A stretch of 39,276 nt of DNA, taken from assembly GCA_910586675.1 (NCBI GenBank), contig CAJUJO010000013.1:1-39276 (forward strand), given 5' to 3'. Under the pieces are notes generated by a model. The model was not told the DNA's origin and ran no database searches. It worked only from the letters and a program-made list of their open reading frames with translations. Position numbers and translations under genes: made by a program. The DNA is from an uncultured Christensenellaceae bacterium (lineage in GTDB: Bacteria > Bacillota > Clostridia > Christensenellales > Borkfalkiaceae). This document shows, piece after piece, positions 1 through 7,956 of this stretch (its first letter is position 1; the number at the start of each line of letters is the position of its first letter).

Positions 1-71
1 CCCCAACTGCTTACTAAAACCGTATCGGGTAGATTTTCAAAACAGTATTTAAGTATATCGTTAGGTTGCAT
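1..71 (-). CDS. Partial CDS, N-terminus of a possible DUF6194-like protein
   Basis: An open frame on the minus strand begins with ATG at 71-69, one base after the TAG stop of the preceding gene, and runs off the left edge. It reads MQPNDILKYCFENLPDTVLV and then SSWG. An AAGAAGG stretch about 10 nt upstream, inside the end of the preceding gene, can serve as ribosome binding site, so the two genes are probably translationally coupled. From memory of the family this opening resembles DUF6194-type proteins (short helix, then a Trp-Gly motif), but 23 residues are too few for a firm assignment. Confidence 0.5.
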   Translation of the reverse strand, partial: MQPNDILKYCFENLPDTVLVSSW

Positions 72-72
72 C

Positions 73-705
73 CTATACCTTCTTTATCGGGTGTCTTACA
101 ACGGTTTTAAGTTTTTCTACGGCGCACTTGCGCGGATCGCTCAAATATATCTCGTGATGATAACGGCTTTCGCTTATATCCAACGCATAGCCGTTTACCG
201 CCATATACTCGTGCATAAGAGCTACCGTTTTCGGCTCGTCGTCGTAAGAGCCGACGTGCATACATTGAACGCAAACGCCCTCGTCGTAGGTCAAAAATTC
301 AACCTTTGAAAAATCCGCTTTTTTCTTGTTCGTCGCTTCCCGCACCGCCCAATCAAAATCGGCTTTCGTTACAAAATCAGGCAAACGAATAAGTGATATA
401 AAGTTAAACCCGTTCTTGTTCGCATAATCAATTGTATCTGAGCCTTCTTGCCACCAAAAGCCTTCAAGCGGCGGGACAACGTATTCAAAATACCCGTCAA
501 TCTTGTGAGAGCCTTTATAACTCATTTTAATAGTAAAGGCTATTGCGTACAAAAGCCCTATTGAATCTTTATACTCGCCACTTTCGTCGTTGGGATTACC
601 TTTACCGCGTACCGCTATATAATTCATTTTCGGCACAGTAACGATAGACGGCTTGTTTGCCGGCATATAAAATTCTTTGTATTCTTTTTTATAATCAAAT
701 GCCAT
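73..705 (-). CDS. GyrI-like small-molecule-binding domain protein
   Basis: Encodes about 210 residues on the minus strand. The sequence (opening MAFDYKKEYKEFYMPANKPS, then a YIAVRGKGNPN segment and a double Trp in EGFWWQEG) matches the stand-alone GyrI-like/SbmC-like family (COG4832 type), a SHS2-fold module that binds small amphipathic compounds and is often attached to AraC or MerR regulators. There is no DNA-binding domain here, so the protein probably binds a ligand alone; which ligand is unknown. The start at ATG 705 is preferred because CGGAG lies 5 nt upstream; the in-frame GTG at 711 would overlap that site. The gene has its own promoter and sits just before the partial gene at the window edge. 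Confidence 0.75.
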   Translation of the reverse strand: MAFDYKKEYKEFYMPANKPSIVTVPKMNYIAVRGKGNPNDESGEYKDSIGLLYAIAFTIKMSYKGSHKIDGYFEYVVPPLEGFWWQEGSDTIDYANKNGFNFISLIRLPDFVTKADFDWAVREATNKKKADFSKVEFLTYDEGVCVQCMHVGSYDDEPKTVALMHEYMAVNGYALDISESRYHHEIYLSDPRKCAVEKLKTVVRHPIKKV

Positions 706-740
706 ATTCACTCCGTTAAATTACTGTTTATCGTATCATC

Positions 741-768
741 ATTATATCACGTAAAATAAAAAACGCAA
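741..768 (-). promoter_or_regulatory. Sigma-A promoter of the GyrI-like gene
   Basis: On the minus strand TTGCGT (768-763) is followed after 16 bp by a perfect TATAAT (746-741), about 35 nt upstream of the start codon. Confidence 0.55.
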
Positions 769-821
769 CCGATTGAATTTTGCGGGATATATAAAACGTA
801 TCTATATCTTAGTGCGTCCAC

Positions 822-861
822 AAAAAAAAGTACAGAAAAGGCATAGCCTAACGCTATGCCT
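822..861 (-). terminator. Intrinsic terminator after parB
   Basis: GGCATAGC (840-847) and GCTATGCC (853-860) form an 8-bp stem with a 5-nt loop. On the minus strand it is followed by TTTTCTGTAC and then a run of eight T, which fits rho-independent termination of the ftsH-parA-parB transcript. Nothing else convincing is seen between 712 and 940. Confidence 0.8.
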
Positions 862-940
862 AAATCTTTATTATTTGCGTCTTATTAAATTCCCTATGGG
901 AATTACGGTAAAGTTCGCCCTCTTTCTTCATTCTTTCCGT

Positions 941-1825
941 TTATTCCTGCCCGTCGATAATATCAAGCATTTCGCAGATTCTGTCTAAATCGTCGCGCGT
1001 GTAATAATCGATATAGATTCTGCCCTTTTTATCGGTGCCGATGAGCGAAACCTTCGTCTTGAAGGTGTTGCGCAAGCGCTCGACGAGGAATTTCAGCTCC
1101 GCGCTCGCAAGCGCGTTCTTGCGCTCCTTTTCTTTGGCGAGCACTTCGGGCGGATTGAGGTGCGCTTTGACCGCGCGCTCCGTTTCACGCACCGACCAGC
1201 CGTTTTTCACGCACTCCCGCGCAAGCTCCGACTGCTCTTCCTTGCTCACGGGAACGAGCGTCCTCGCATGCCCCGAAGAGAGCTTCCCTTCCCGTACGAG
1301 TCCGATGACCTCCTCCGAAAGCGTCAAAAGGCGCAGCGTATTGGCAATCGCGGGGCGAGACTTGCCCAATCGCTCGGCGAGCACTTCCTGAGTAAGATTA
1401 TACTCTTCCATAAGTTTTTTCATGCCGTATGCCGCTTCGATGGGATTTAAGTCCTCGCGCTGCAAATTTTCGATAAGGGAAATTTCCTGAATTTCCTTTT
1501 CGCTGTACTCCTTGACGACGACGGGCACCTTTTCCAATCCCGCCATCTTTGCGGCGCGGTATCTGCGTTCGCCCGCAATGATCATATACGTGCCGTCGGG
1601 ATTTTTATTGACGACAAGCGGCATGATGACGCCGTGTTCTTTAATGGAATTTGCAAGATCGCGCATTGCGTTTTCATCAAACGCCTTCCGCGGTTGATCG
1701 GGATTGGGATAAATATCTTCGAGCGCAACCTCCGCAGCCCCCGCGGCTTCGCTCTGCGCGTTGCCGTACGCTTCTTCCGTATCGCTGAACAGCGCGGAAA
1801 GCCCTCTTCCAAGACCCTTTGCCAT
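941..1825 (-). CDS. parB: Chromosome-partitioning protein ParB (Spo0J)
   Basis: A 294-residue ParB/Spo0J CTPase that binds parS, spreads as a sliding clamp and loads SMC near the origin. The N-terminus MAKGLGRGLSALF is the typical ParA-contacting tail. The CTP-binding domain carries GERRYRA (85-91) and ENLQREDLNP (119-128), followed by the helix-turn-helix (about 145-165, EVLAERLGKSRPAIANTLRL) that reads parS. A C-terminal dimerisation region follows. It starts 3 nt after the parA stop and is probably translationally coupled to it. Two parS sites lie about 2.9 kb upstream, before ftsH. Length and motifs are ordinary for the family. Confidence 0.97.
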   Translation of the reverse strand: MAKGLGRGLSALFSDTEEAYGNAQSEAAGAAEVALEDIYPNPDQPRKAFDENAMRDLANSIKEHGVIMPLVVNKNPDGTYMIIAGERRYRAAKMAGLEKVPVVVKEYSEKEIQEISLIENLQREDLNPIEAAYGMKKLMEEYNLTQEVLAERLGKSRPAIANTLRLLTLSEEVIGLVREGKLSSGHARTLVPVSKEEQSELARECVKNGWSVRETERAVKAHLNPPEVLAKEKERKNALASAELKFLVERLRNTFKTKVSLIGTDKKGRIYIDYYTRDDLDRICEMLDIIDGQE

Positions 1826-1828
1826 TGC

Positions 1829-2605
1829 TTATTCTCCTTTTCCTTCCGTTTTTTTCATAAACTCTTCCGTTAAAGCGTTGTACGCGCGCGCCCCCATACA
1901 CTTGGGATCGTGCAGCAGAATGGGCTTTCCGTGGCTGGGCGCCTCTGAAAGCCGTATATTGCGCGGGATGACGATCTCGTATAGCTTTTTAGTAAAATAT
2001 TTCTTAATTTCCGCCGCGATTTGCTTGGAAATGAGGGAGCGCCCGTCGTACATCGTGAGAACGACGCCCTCGACCTTCAAATTTTTATTGAGGTGCTGAC
2101 GGACGAGCGAAATGGTGTTCATGAGCTGGGAAAGCCCTTCGAGCGCATAATATTCGCTCTGAATTGGAATAATGACGCTGTCCGCCGCGGCGAGCGCGTT
2201 GATGGTGATGAGTCCCAGCGAAGGCGGGCAGTCGATTAAAACGTAATCGTAATTACGGCTGATCTTTTCGAGCGCGCCCTTTAATACCTTTTCTCTGCTT
2301 TTTTTGTACACCAGCTCCACTTCCGCACCCGCAAGGTCGATATTAGCGGGCAGAAGCCAAAGATTTTCCAGCTCGGTATCGAGCACGTTGTCCTTAACCT
2401 CTTCCTCTTCAATGAGCACATTATAGACGGACTTTTTGAGCGCGCTCTTGGAAAACCCAAGCCCCGTCGTCGCATTTCCCTGCGGGTCGAGATCGACGAG
2501 CAGGACCTTTCTGCCCGCCTTGGCAAGATACGCCGCCATATTGACGCAGGTCGTGGTTTTCCCAACACCGCCCTTCTGATTGGAAAACGAAATCACCTTT
2601 CCCAT
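1829..2605 (-). CDS. parA: ParA/Soj ATPase
   Basis: A 258-residue Walker-type ATPase of the ParA/Soj family. The deviant Walker A motif KGGVGKTT is at residues 11-18, followed by a DLDPQGNATTG segment and the IDCPPSLG Walker B region near residue 125. It binds DNA non-specifically as an ATP dimer, is stimulated by ParB, and in Bacillus also controls DnaA. Its ATG has a GGGGGAG site and lies only 18 nt after the ftsH stop, so ftsH-parA-parB may be one transcript. In many Firmicutes parAB sits beside rsmG; here it lies about 10 kb away across oriC. Confidence 0.97.
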   Translation of the reverse strand: MGKVISFSNQKGGVGKTTTCVNMAAYLAKAGRKVLLVDLDPQGNATTGLGFSKSALKKSVYNVLIEEEEVKDNVLDTELENLWLLPANIDLAGAEVELVYKKSREKVLKGALEKISRNYDYVLIDCPPSLGLITINALAAADSVIIPIQSEYYALEGLSQLMNTISLVRQHLNKNLKVEGVVLTMYDGRSLISKQIAAEIKKYFTKKLYEIVIPRNIRLSEAPSHGKPILLHDPKCMGARAYNALTEEFMKKTEGKGE

Positions 2606-2623
2606 ATTCTGCTCCCCCGCCGA

Positions 2624-4540
2624 TTATTCGGAAACCTTGCCGAACGGATTATCGGGCGATTCTTTATCGTGATCCTCCATATATTTGAGGACTTCTTCAT
2701 AGCTCGCGCCCTTCATGAGCATATCCACTTCGGCGGTATAAATCGTCTCGCGCTCCACGAGGACGTGCGCCATATTATCGAGAATCGCACGGTTTTCCGT
2801 AAGCAGTTTTCTCGCGCGCTCGTACCCCTCTTTCACGATGCGCTTGACCTCTTCGTCGATGAGCGCGGCGGTCGCTTCGGAATAGGTCGCCCGCTCTTCG
2901 TAATCGCGCCCGATAAACACCGGTCCGTCGCTTCCGTAGCAGATAGGACCGATTTTTTCGCTCATGCCCCACTCGGTAACCATTTTCCGCGCAATTTGCG
3001 TCGCGCGCATAATGTCGTTAGACGCGCCCGCAGAATAATCGTGAATAGCGAGCTCTTCCGCTACCCGACCGCCGAGCAATCCGCAGATTTCATCGTTAAG
3101 CTTCTTAACAGTATCGTTCCTGTCGTCATCGTCGGGGCGAGTGAGCGTATAGCCCGCAGCCATACCGCGCGGAATGATGGAAACCTCCTGCACGTTTTCG
3201 CCGTTCTCGCACAGCTTGGAAAGTATAGCATGCCCTGCTTCGTGATACGCAGTACTCTTCTTGTCCGCTTCGGTTACGACGCGGCTCTTTTTCTGCGGTC
3301 CCATAATGACTTTATTGATTCCCTCGTACAGTTCGAGATTGCCGATCATCGTCTTGCCCGCGCGCGCCGCAAGAATAGCCGCCTCGTTGAGCAAGTTGGC
3401 GAGATCTGCGCCCGAAAATCCGCTCGTAATGCGCGCGATGACTTTGAAATTGACGTCGGGCGCAAGCGGTTTGTTGCGCGCATGCACTTTCAAAATTTGC
3501 TCTCTCCCCTTCACGTCGGGAAGATGAACATATATTTGCCTATCAAAGCGCCCCGGACGAAGCAAAGCGTTATCAAGAATATCCGCGCGGTTGGTCGCCG
3601 CCATGACGATTACGCCTTCATTGGTTTCAAAGCCGTCCATCTGAACGAGGATCTGGTTAAGCGTCTGTTCGCGTTCGTCGTGTCCTCCACCGAGCCCCGC
3701 GCCGCGTTGCCGCCCTACCGCGTCGATTTCGTCGATAAAAATAATGCACGGCTGATTGCGTTTCGCAAGGTCAAACAAATCGCGCACGCGCGACGCGCCG
3801 ACGCCCACGTACATCTCTACGAAATCGGAACCGCTGACCGAAAAGAACGGAACACCAGCTTCCCCCGCAACGGCTTTGGCGAACAGCGTCTTGCCCGTTC
3901 CGGGAGGGCCGACCAACAAAACACCCTTAGGAATACGCGCGCCGAGGTCGGAAAACTTTTTCGGGCTTTTCAAAAACTCCACAACCTCCGCAAGCTCTTC
4001 CTTTTCTTCTTCCGCACCCGCAACGTCGGAGAAGCGCACTTTCAAGTTGGTAGAAACCTTGGCTTTTGTCTTGCCGAAGTTCATAACCTTGCCGCCCCCG
4101 CCGCTCGTCGCGCGAAGCACCAACCAAAACGCCACAATGCCGACGACTAGAATTCCAACATAAATCAGATTATTCCATCCCGCGCCCGCATTCGGGTCCC
4201 GATATTCGATTTTAATGCCTTGCTCCATCCATAATTTCACCAAATCGGAATTGGAATCATAGTGGCTGGGCCCGACCGTAGAATATTCGTAATTCCCCCC
4301 ATCCTTAGACGTATAACCGTAAAGATTATACCCGTTGATTACAACTTTATTGATTTGCAAGCGGTCTTCTATCGAACCGCCGTTTCCGCTCTCGTTTTTT
4401 TCGTCCATAATCAACTGAACGAATTCATCGTAAGAGCGCGCCTTTCTTGCGTTTAACTGCGACGTAATCAGAAAATAAAGCCCTACTCCGAGAACGCCCA
4501 CAAGCGCGACGATAAGAATCGCCTTAACTGTCTTGCTCAA
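2624..4540 (-). CDS. ftsH: ATP-dependent zinc metalloprotease FtsH
   Basis: A 638-residue membrane AAA+ protease that degrades misfolded membrane proteins and regulators. Transmembrane segments lie at about 7-25 and 125-144 with an extracytoplasmic domain between them. The AAA module has Walker A GPPGTGKT (211-218) and Walker B IIFIDEID (266-273), and a second-region-of-homology stretch including RPGRFDR. The protease domain has the zinc motif HEAGH (433-437) and a probable third ligand Asp509 in AGASNDI. The start is TTG at 4540 with AAGGAG upstream. Its promoter and a palindrome lie in the leader, and parA follows after 18 nt. Placing ftsH directly before parAB is not the Bacillus arrangement. 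Confidence 0.97.
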   Translation of the reverse strand: MSKTVKAILIVALVGVLGVGLYFLITSQLNARKARSYDEFVQLIMDEKNESGNGGSIEDRLQINKVVINGYNLYGYTSKDGGNYEYSTVGPSHYDSNSDLVKLWMEQGIKIEYRDPNAGAGWNNLIYVGILVVGIVAFWLVLRATSGGGGKVMNFGKTKAKVSTNLKVRFSDVAGAEEEKEELAEVVEFLKSPKKFSDLGARIPKGVLLVGPPGTGKTLFAKAVAGEAGVPFFSVSGSDFVEMYVGVGASRVRDLFDLAKRNQPCIIFIDEIDAVGRQRGAGLGGGHDEREQTLNQILVQMDGFETNEGVIVMAATNRADILDNALLRPGRFDRQIYVHLPDVKGREQILKVHARNKPLAPDVNFKVIARITSGFSGADLANLLNEAAILAARAGKTMIGNLELYEGINKVIMGPQKKSRVVTEADKKSTAYHEAGHAILSKLCENGENVQEVSIIPRGMAAGYTLTRPDDDDRNDTVKKLNDEICGLLGGRVAEELAIHDYSAGASNDIMRATQIARKMVTEWGMSEKIGPICYGSDGPVFIGRDYEERATYSEATAALIDEEVKRIVKEGYERARKLLTENRAILDNMAHVLVERETIYTAEVDMLMKGASYEEVLKYMEDHDKESPDNPFGKVSE

Positions 4541-4573
4541 ATTTCAACTCCTTCTTAATATGATATTTTGACA

Positions 4574-4588
4574 CGTATACAGTATACG
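4574..4588. promoter_or_regulatory. Palindromic operator-like site in the ftsH leader
   Basis: CGTATAC-A-GTATACG is a perfect 15-bp palindrome (7-bp arms, one central base). It lies about 10-24 nt downstream of the predicted ftsH transcription start and about 35-50 nt before the start codon, a position where a bound repressor would block elongation. The binding protein is unknown. Confidence 0.45.
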
Positions 4589-4604
4589 CCTTTCAACGGT
4601 TAAT

Positions 4605-4633
4605 ATTGTACCATATTATAAAACATTTTTCAA
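4605..4633 (-). promoter_or_regulatory. Sigma-A promoter of ftsH(-parAB)
   Basis: On the minus strand TTGAAA (4633-4628), 17 bp, then TACAAT (4610-4605). The predicted start site is near 4598, giving a leader of about 58 nt. Confidence 0.65.
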
Positions 4634-4752
4634 GCGAATAAAGCCAAATCTTTCCTAATTTTCAAAATTATCACTTAATTTTCGTAAAATAGCTTAAATT
4701 AGCCCTTTTTAAGCCGTTTTTGCCCTGTTTTAGGCCATTTTTTGCCTAAAAT

Positions 4753-4768
4753 TGTTTCACATGAAACA
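4753..4768. promoter_or_regulatory. parS site (one mismatch)
   Basis: TGTTTCACATGAAACA differs from the ParB-binding consensus TGTTTCACGTGAAACA by one central base. It lies 43 bp from a perfect copy, in the non-coding region between the CvpA-like gene and ftsH. Confidence 0.85.
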
Positions 4769-4795
4769 CTCCGCAGAATTTTCTTGAAAAAATAA

Positions 4796-4811
4796 TGTTT
4801 CACGTGAAACA
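4796..4811. promoter_or_regulatory. parS site (perfect consensus)
   Basis: TGTTTCACGTGAAACA is an exact match to the near-universal 16-bp parS palindrome. ParB encoded at 941-1825 should nucleate here. Confidence 0.95.
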
Positions 4812-5164
4812 ATTGGTGCGGATAATTTTGTGTTTTTTGGAAAAAATAGCCGTGTGTTATTGCCGAGTTCTTGTACTTTTTCGGTTTATATCTTGCTTTG
4901 TATTTTTTTCGCAAAAACAATGATATGCTTTTTATAAAATTCATAAAAACCGTAACCTTATATGTGATTATAAGAAGGCAACTGCATTGCCGTAATGATT
5001 ATTACAAAACCGACAACAGTTAAATATGGATATACTGCGGGATTGAGTTCTCTTGCAAGGACGGAAACGGGTAAAACACATTGCAACAAGTTAAATTAAT
5101 TAAACGTTTTGTTAAAAATAACGGCGCTAAAACTTTTTCATCTTAATTATTTATGCGCCATTAT

Positions 5165-5211
5165 AACTATTCGCAAAATAATAGCAGCTGTTCTAATACA
5201 GAACAGCTGCT
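5165..5211 (-). terminator. Intrinsic terminator after the CvpA-like gene
   Basis: AGCAGCTGTTC (5183-5193) pairs perfectly with GAACAGCTGCT (5201-5211) around a 7-nt loop. On the minus strand the stem is followed by ATTATTTT. It begins about 18 nt after the stop codon at 5230. Confidence 0.75.
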
Positions 5212-5229
5212 GAACGAATATGTTTTTAA

Positions 5230-5949
5230 TTATTGTAAAAACTTCGCTACGTAATCGTTAAACCATTGGAAAGAAACAGCGTAATTTACCGCATTCGTAT
5301 ACCATTCGGAAACAAACAATTTTCCGACGATCGAGCTCGACGAGATAAACTGATGCACGGATTCTATGGGAAGCCAGCGGCAGATTGCCAAAGCGATAAA
5401 TAACAGAATGAGCGATTTTGCCAGACCGAGAATACCGCCCGCCAATTTATTGACGATACGAAGCGGCGCAATCTTATTTACAACGCCCGAAAGCAGCTTG
5501 CTCAAAAGAAATGCGCCCAATCTTACAAGAATAACGAGAGCAAGAAAGGAAATCAGGATGGCGATCCATTTCCCCACGGTTGCGCCGAACAGCATCGCCG
5601 CCGTAGTTCCTTCGGGAAGCGTATTGCTTCCGAGCGCGCTCGCCATGAAATTGGCTAAAAATCCGGGGATTCCGGCGTTTTGCAGCGCAGTTGCGGTATC
5701 TCCGCCGATTTCTACGTTCATATTCGGATTAGAAGCAAATGCTCCGACCAGTTTATCCGACAGCGCAGTCGTCATATGAAAGGTATTTTCAAGAAATCCT
5801 TCAAACGAAACGCAGAAGAAGAAGGCAAAGACCAAGGCAAACAACGTCCCCGCAAGGCTGCACAGCCCTTCGATAAACCCTTTCTTCACACCGAGCAATA
5901 TCCCGCCAATCAGAAGGACGAAAAATACGACGTCTACGATCCAATACAT
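5230..5949 (-). CDS. CvpA family membrane protein
   Basis: A 239-residue protein with a CvpA-type arrangement: an N-terminal hydrophobic segment followed by a GxxxGxxKGF-like turn (GGILLGVKKGFIEGL, residues about 16-30), a second and third membrane helix, and a C-terminal membrane pair. The middle region (about 65-115) is predicted extracytoplasmic and polar. CvpA proteins are tied to colicin V export in E. coli and to envelope stress or biofilm traits elsewhere; no activity is established. GGAGG precedes the ATG. It is transcribed alone, divergently from yyaC. Confidence 0.8.
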   Translation of the reverse strand: MYWIVDVVFFVLLIGGILLGVKKGFIEGLCSLAGTLFALVFAFFFCVSFEGFLENTFHMTTALSDKLVGAFASNPNMNVEIGGDTATALQNAGIPGFLANFMASALGSNTLPEGTTAAMLFGATVGKWIAILISFLALVILVRLGAFLLSKLLSGVVNKIAPLRIVNKLAGGILGLAKSLILLFIALAICRWLPIESVHQFISSSSIVGKLFVSEWYTNAVNYAVSFQWFNDYVAKFLQ

Positions 5950-5995
5950 AGGAAAATTCTCCTCCGAAACTTTCGTATCTTGTGTGTTTATGGTT

Positions 5996-6024
5996 ATTAT
6001 AGCACTTTTTTATACGGTTGTCGA
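5996..6024 (-). promoter_or_regulatory. Promoter of the CvpA-like gene
   Basis: On the minus strand TCGACA (6024-6019), 17 bp, TATAAT (6001-5996). It lies about 45 nt upstream of the start codon. Confidence 0.6.
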
Positions 6025-6103
6025 TAATTTACGAAAAAAGATTGTTATAAAATTGCCCGAATGAGTCCATAAAAAGCGGGAATACGAACGGAGCGTAATT
6101 TAT

Positions 6104-6661
6104 ATGGATTTTTCCTTTCACTTTTATAACTCTATGGCGGAAACGGGAGCCCTTATGGCGCTCAACCGTCTGTTGGGAGATGCGCAAACGCCTCCCGTCG
6201 TCGTATGTATCGGAAGCGATCTCTCTATCGGCGACAGCTTAGGTCCCGTTGCGGGCACGCTGATCCGCCGCAATACGGAAGGATTTAACGGTTATGTTTA
6301 CGGTACATTAAAAAATCCCGTTACCGCAAAAGAAGTCAGATACGTGGGAGAGTTTCTCAAAAAAACGCATCCGAAGAGCAAAATTATCGCAATCGACGCA
6401 GCAGTAGGGGAAGAATCGGAAATCGGGCTCATAAAAATAAGCGACGGCGCGCTTCGTCCCGGTTCGGGCGCAAATAAAAAGCTGGGAAAAATCGGCGACG
6501 TTTCCATTCTCGGTATTGTCGCAAAAAAATCGGCTTTTTCCTATTCCGCGCTCAATCTTACCCGCCTGAATATGGTTTACTCCATGGCCGACGTCATCGC
6601 CGGAGCGGTTTCTTCCTTGCTGTTACAGCGCGACGACCGACAAAAAGTTGTGAATGCATAA
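6104..6661 (+). CDS. yyaC: Spore protein YyaC (DUF1256, GPR-protease-like fold)
   Basis: A 185-residue protein of the YyaC family, which is related to the germination protease GPR and is found in endospore-forming Firmicutes. Visible family features are the CIGSDLSIGDSLGP segment (about 45-58), the YGTLKNPVTA segment (about 66-75), AIDAAVGEE (about 95-103) and SILGIVAKKS (about 139-148). B. subtilis yyaC is also origin-proximal, next to spo0J. CGGAG precedes the ATG by about 8 nt. No sigma-A promoter is clear; I did not find a convincing sigma-F or sigma-G promoter either. Its presence is the main evidence that this lineage sporulates or descends from a sporulating ancestor. Confidence 0.88.
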   Translation: MDFSFHFYNSMAETGALMALNRLLGDAQTPPVVVCIGSDLSIGDSLGPVAGTLIRRNTEGFNGYVYGTLKNPVTAKEVRYVGEFLKKTHPKSKIIAIDAAVGEESEIGLIKISDGALRPGSGANKKLGKIGDVSILGIVAKKSAFSYSALNLTRLNMVYSMADVIAGAVSSLLLQRDDRQKVVNA

Positions 6662-6738
6662 CCTTTTTATTTCAAGTAAAGGGCAGTTTTGTTAATAATT
6701 TACAGTTTTAACATTTTTTAACTCAGGCATTCCGTTTC

Positions 6739-6767
6739 TTGACGAATTTTTTCAAAATTATTACAAT
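6739..6767 (+). promoter_or_regulatory. Sigma-A promoter of the 76-residue protein gene
   Basis: TTGACG (6739-6744), 17 bp, TACAAT (6762-6767), followed by AAAGGAG before the ATG at 6798. Confidence 0.7.
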
Positions 6768-6797
6768 ATAGACAATTCATAAAAGGAGTGGAAAGCT

Positions 6798-7028
6798 ATG
6801 GTTAAATCGACAAAGACGAAGGTTTACGATACCGAAAAAGCATCTATCGTGAAAAAAGTTACCTGCGGCGTATACGGTGATCCCGCGGGATACGAGACGA
6901 CGATGTATCAGACGCCCGAAGGGGATTATTTCCTTTATACCAACGGAGGCGAAACGTCCCCCTATAAAAAGGAAAGCATCACGGCGTATACGAAAGCGAA
7001 AGCTGCCGAGTGGCTGAAAAACAACTAA
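6798..7028 (+). CDS. Small conserved hypothetical protein (76 aa)
   Basis: A compact, soluble 76-residue protein with its own promoter, AAAGGAG site and terminator, so it is very likely expressed. It opens with a Lys/Thr-rich strand (KSTKTKVYDTEKASIV), then has a GYETTMYQTPEGDYFLYTNG segment typical of a small beta-sheet protein, and ends with an amphipathic helix (AYTKAKAAEWLKNN). Similar short proteins with a YDTE start and a GDYFLYxNGG middle occur in Clostridia, from memory, without assigned function. No metal-binding cysteine pair and no membrane segment. Confidence 0.8.
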   Translation: MVKSTKTKVYDTEKASIVKKVTCGVYGDPAGYETTMYQTPEGDYFLYTNGGETSPYKKESITAYTKAKAAEWLKNN

Positions 7029-7036
7029 CGAGCAGA

Positions 7037-7066
7037 AAAGCGGGAATTCACGTTCCCGCTTTTTTC
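7037..7066 (+). terminator. Intrinsic terminator of the 76-aa gene
   Basis: AGCGGGAA (7039-7046) and TTCCCGCT (7053-7060) form the stem, extended by A/T pairs, followed by TTTTTCTTTC. Confidence 0.9.
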
Positions 7067-7085
7067 TTTCGGCGCATTATTTCTC

Positions 7086-7114
7086 TTGCTTGTTTTTCCG
7101 ATTTTTTATATACT
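7086..7114 (+). promoter_or_regulatory. Promoter of the alpha/beta hydrolase gene
   Basis: TTGCTT (7086-7091), 17 bp, TATACT (7109-7114), about 42 nt upstream of the start. Confidence 0.5.
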
Positions 7115-7156
7115 TAACACAGATTGCTTTGAAATTTAGGGTAGGCAGTTAAAATT

Positions 7157-7909
7157 ATGTCAACTTCTTACACAAAAAAAGCCTTTTTAATCGGGCATGA
7201 CGAACGGGTAACCTACGGCGACGCCTATCTTCCGAATACCGAAAGATTTCCCCTCGTCGTTTTCAGCCACGGATTCAACGGATATAAAGATCATTACGGA
7301 CAAACCGCCGCTTTTTTGGCGGAACACGGCATTGCAGGCGTTACATTTACCTTCTGCGGAAGTGGAAAGGGCGAGCCGAGCGGCTTCGGAACGACGAATA
7401 TGACGCTTTTTTCCGAATGCGAAGATTTATCGGCAGTCATGGACTACGCAAAAAAGATATCCGGTTTCAACGGAAAACTGTATCTGTTCGGCGCGAGCCA
7501 CGGCGGAACGGTTTCGGCAATGACGGCGGAACGGCGCGGAGAGGAAATAACGGGCATGGCATTGCTGTATCCCGCTCTATGCATCCCAGATAACTGGAAC
7601 GATCGCTTCAAAACAGAGGAAGAAATCCCCGAATCTTTGGAGTTTCTCGGCGTGCCGCTCGGAAAAAACTACTTCATTTCCTGTCGAAAGCTGGACTTAT
7701 ATCAGAAAATGGGAGAGTTTATTAAGCCCGTTCTGCTGTTTCACGGAACGGAGGACAAAATGGTTCCACTGCGTTACAGCATACGGGCAAAAGACGCTTA
7801 CCCGAATGCGCGGCTCGTCGTCTATGAAGGCGAGGGACACGGTTTTTCCGAAAAAGGCATGCACGATATGGAAGAGCGCCTGCTCGGTTTCGTAAAAAAC
7901 AACTGTTAA
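7157..7909 (+). CDS. Alpha/beta hydrolase (serine esterase-like)
   Basis: A 250-residue cytoplasmic alpha/beta-fold hydrolase with a complete triad. The nucleophile elbow is GASHGG with Ser114; the acid is Asp200 in FHGTEDKMVP; the base is His228 in GEGHGFSE. The oxyanion region is VVFSHGFNGYKDH (about 34-46). There is no signal peptide. The fold and motif order resemble the dienelactone-hydrolase/BAAT-like acyl esterases rather than lipases. Substrate is not predictable. Its own promoter lies upstream and a shared terminator separates it from the convergent khpB gene. Confidence 0.85.
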   Translation: MSTSYTKKAFLIGHDERVTYGDAYLPNTERFPLVVFSHGFNGYKDHYGQTAAFLAEHGIAGVTFTFCGSGKGEPSGFGTTNMTLFSECEDLSAVMDYAKKISGFNGKLYLFGASHGGTVSAMTAERRGEEITGMALLYPALCIPDNWNDRFKTEEEIPESLEFLGVPLGKNYFISCRKLDLYQKMGEFIKPVLLFHGTEDKMVPLRYSIRAKDAYPNARLVVYEGEGHGFSEKGMHDMEERLLGFVKNNC

Positions 7910-7910
7910 A

Positions 7911-7950
7911 AAACGCACGCTTTTCGTAAAAGAAAGCGGGCGTTTTTTAT
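7911..7950. terminator. Bidirectional terminator between convergent hydrolase and khpB genes
   Basis: Arms 7911-7923 (AAACGCACGCTTT) and 7933-7945 (AAAGCGGGCGTTT) pair with one mismatch around a 9-nt loop, with T runs outside the stem on both strands. Confidence 0.8.
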
Positions 7951-7956
7951 CTTCGA

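Larger units (their letters stand above)
4640..5180. other. AT-rich non-coding centromere-like region
   Basis: A stretch of about 540 bp between the ftsH promoter and the terminator of the CvpA-like gene. It contains the two parS sites and no credible gene: the 81-codon frame over 4699-4944 is created by the parS sequences. The part from about 4940 to 5165 shows no recognisable feature. Confidence 0.6.

Noticed and set aside
773..988. 71-codon plus-strand frame after parB
   Set aside because: It overlaps the parB terminator and the parB 3-prime end with no ribosome binding site.
2669..4150. 493-codon antisense frame over ftsH
   Set aside because: Shadow of the ftsH coding sequence; no start signals or family features.
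4699..4944. 81-codon frame on the minus strand containing FHVKH and VSCET
   Set aside because: Both motifs are just the parS sites read as protein; such spurious frames are typical at parS, and no ribosome binding site is present.
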